Assembly (NCBI GenBank): GCA_003483885.1
Contig: DMXI01000105.1
Location: forward strand, 32,119-96,118
Direction: 5' to 3'
Source: Microscillaceae bacterium
Lineage (GTDB): Bacteria > Bacteroidota > Bacteroidia > Cytophagales > Microscillaceae
Length of the DNA: 64,000 nucleotides
This document shows, in pieces, positions 62,586-64,000 of the stretch (position 1 is its first letter; every line of letters starts with the position of its first letter). Under the pieces are notes generated by a model. That model did not search any database and was not told where the DNA came from. It saw nothing but the letters and a program-made list of their open reading frames with translations. The position numbers and the translations under genes were made by a program.

Positions 62586-64000
62586 ATGAATCTCTTGGTT
62601 TTTTGGAAACGGCTCATCAACGTTGGTATTGAAAAAGGATTTTCGTTTTATGAAAAACGACAAGTACGCCTCACCAACCTTTTTTCGCTTTATATTACCT
62701 GTTCTTTTCTTATTTATTTTTTTATGAATCTCTGGATGCAGGATTGGATATTGATTACCATGTCATTTTCTTTCTGTGTCATTTATCTCATTCCACTGAT
62801 TCAGAATTATTACAAAAAAAGCAAAGTCTCTCACCTTACATTTATTGTCTTTTCTAATTTTTTGTTATTGATCCTATGCTGGATTTTTGGAAACCAAATT
62901 GCCATAGAATACTATTTTTTGGTGACAGCCATTGCCCCAGTGTTATTTTATGTGCCACGTAAACAAACCTATTGGTTATTCTTGTTGAGCGTGGTATTTT
63001 TCATTGTGGCTCAAACGATCTTCTTTTATACTGAACCGCTCATTGCGTACCCCATCTTCGCAAAGTTTTACTACCTCAATCTCTCTACCTTGTTTGTACT
63101 TATGTTTCTGGTAGTATCTACCTTTACCAATGACCATTTGGTGAATGAGCGTGTAATTCAGCAAAAAAACATCGATTTGCAAGAATCTTATGCCAGCATT
63201 AAGCTTTTGAGTGAAGCTGGTTTTCAATTAAATTCGACCCTTTCCCTCAACAATATTTTTGACATCATTCATCAGGTAGTTTTAAAATTTATGCAGTTTG
63301 ATGCGCTTTTGTTAGGGCTGTATGAGTCATCACAGCAATGTTTAAAAATTGAAGGCATTCGTAAAAACGGAGAGAAGGTGCCCAGTCACATTCATAAGAT
63401 TACTGAAGAACATATCCCTGGTATTTGGAGCATTATCCGACAGGAATCCTTTCTCATGAACGATTATCAAGCAGAGTATGCCACCAAGATAGGGAAGGGG
63501 GTGCCTCCAAGTTTAGAACAAGCCCACATCCAATCGGTTATGTACATTCCATTGGTGATCAAGAGAAGGGTTTTGGGAGTAATTGCGGTGCATAGTACCC
63601 AGAAACAAGCCTATTCTGACTATCAATTCAACTTACTGAAAAGTTTGGTAGTGTATATTACAATTGCCATAGATAATGCTCGAATATATGCCGAGGTAGA
63701 AGATAAAAACCAGGAAATTGCGGCCATCAACAAAGATTTAACCGATAGCATCAACTACGCACGCCGTATTCAGAGAGCCATTTTGCCCGAAATGCACGAA
63801 ATCAGAGAGCATTTGCCCGAAAGCTTTGTGTTTTACGAACCACGAGATACGGTAAGCGGCGATTTTTATTGGTTTGGCAAGACCGAGTCGAAACCTGTAT
63901 ATGAAAAAAGACTCACCTTTGATGGCGAGCAATTAATCTTCAAAGAGTTTGAAGGAGAAAAAGTAGTGATAGCAGCAGTAGATTGTACTGGGCATGGAGT
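62586..64000 (+). CDS. Membrane GAF-SpoIIE phosphatase (partial, runs off the window)
   Basis: Starts at ATG 62586 (MNLLVFWKRL) and is open to the edge for 471 codons. About six hydrophobic helices (30-185) resemble a 7TM-like membrane sensor. A GAF-like domain follows (about 205-375), then a coiled link NQEIAAINKDLTDSINYARRIQ and the start of a SpoIIE/PP2C domain with VSGDFYWFG and AAVDCTGHGV (metal-binding Asp). It is a likely signalling phosphatase like the TPR-SpoIIE at 30403. The end is not seen. Confidence 0.9.
   Translation, partial: MNLLVFWKRLINVGIEKGFSFYEKRQVRLTNLFSLYITCSFLIYFFMNLWMQDWILITMSFSFCVIYLIPLIQNYYKKSKVSHLTFIVFSNFLLLILCWIFGNQIAIEYYFLVTAIAPVLFYVPRKQTYWLFLLSVVFFIVAQTIFFYTEPLIAYPIFAKFYYLNLSTLFVLMFLVVSTFTNDHLVNERVIQQKNIDLQESYASIKLLSEAGFQLNSTLSLNNIFDIIHQVVLKFMQFDALLLGLYESSQQCLKIEGIRKNGEKVPSHIHKITEEHIPGIWSIIRQESFLMNDYQAEYATKIGKGVPPSLEQAHIQSVMYIPLVIKRRVLGVIAVHSTQKQAYSDYQFNLLKSLVVYITIAIDNARIYAEVEDKNQEIAAINKDLTDSINYARRIQRAILPEMHEIREHLPESFVFYEPRDTVSGDFYWFGKTESKPVYEKRLTFDGEQLIFKEFEGEKVVIAAVDCTGHG

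Overview
The window looks like a chromosomal piece of a marine, gliding-type Bacteroidota, most like the order Cytophagales (Microscilla-like). This is an inference from several traits. Genes have weak or no Shine-Dalgarno sequences. One promoter matches the Bacteroidota consensus TTG-N19-TAnnTTTG (36632-36661). There are many lipoproteins and outer-membrane proteins, and a signalling repertoire of TPR histidine kinases, TPR- or GAF-SpoIIE phosphatases and STAS-like proteins. The base composition is moderately AT-rich. No rRNA, tRNA, CRISPR array, phage or intact transposon was seen.

Layout. 1-7.8 kb: the tail of an upstream gene, a structured repeat, a receiver + HPt + membrane metallopeptidase operon, a secreted protein, a TPR histidine kinase followed by a very basic secreted protein, a lipoprotein and a membrane-tethered TlpA-like thioredoxin. 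7.8-19 kb: an accessory island of small oxidoreductases (SDR, luciferase-like, DUF1330, ABM monooxygenases, zinc-type alcohol dehydrogenase, NmrA-like) with AraC and HxlR regulators. In three places an AraC paralogue is divergent from an oxidoreductase operon; one of the three AraC genes is a truncated pseudogene. 19-30 kb: a MacB/FtsX-type permease, an MBOAT + SGNH acyltransferase pair, a DUF4157/OmpA-like protein of the type linked to contractile injection systems, and a membrane AraC regulator beside a serine hydrolase. 30-42 kb: a TPR-SpoIIE phosphatase, a 1170-residue outer-membrane protein and a type I secretion-like operon (ABC, HlyD, TolC) whose ABC ATPase has lost several catalytic motifs. 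42-49.4 kb: FabF, an outer-membrane barrel, a membrane LuxR regulator, and a polyhydroxyalkanoate (PHA) locus (class III PhaC, PhaE-like, and PhaJ divergent). 49.4-64 kb: STAS-like proteins, a di-haem peroxidase, an LRR protein, a fused TRAP transporter followed by a class I isoprenoid-synthase-like protein, a YHYH lipoprotein, a WD40 protein, a serine hydrolase, and a GAF-SpoIIE phosphatase that runs off the end.

Interspersed repeats are a notable feature. A 160-bp near-perfect palindrome occurs twice (3156-3315, 30236-30395). A family with two hairpins and a shared loop occurs four times (63-249, 10674-10834, 14522-14699, 21737-21902); two of these copies are closely related and in opposite orientation, flanking an 11-kb block. 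The best candidates for new biology are the repeated AraC-oxidoreductase modules, the two repeat families, the degenerate exporter ATPase under an operator-like promoter, and the DUF4157 protein. I found no complete system that I can call new with confidence.
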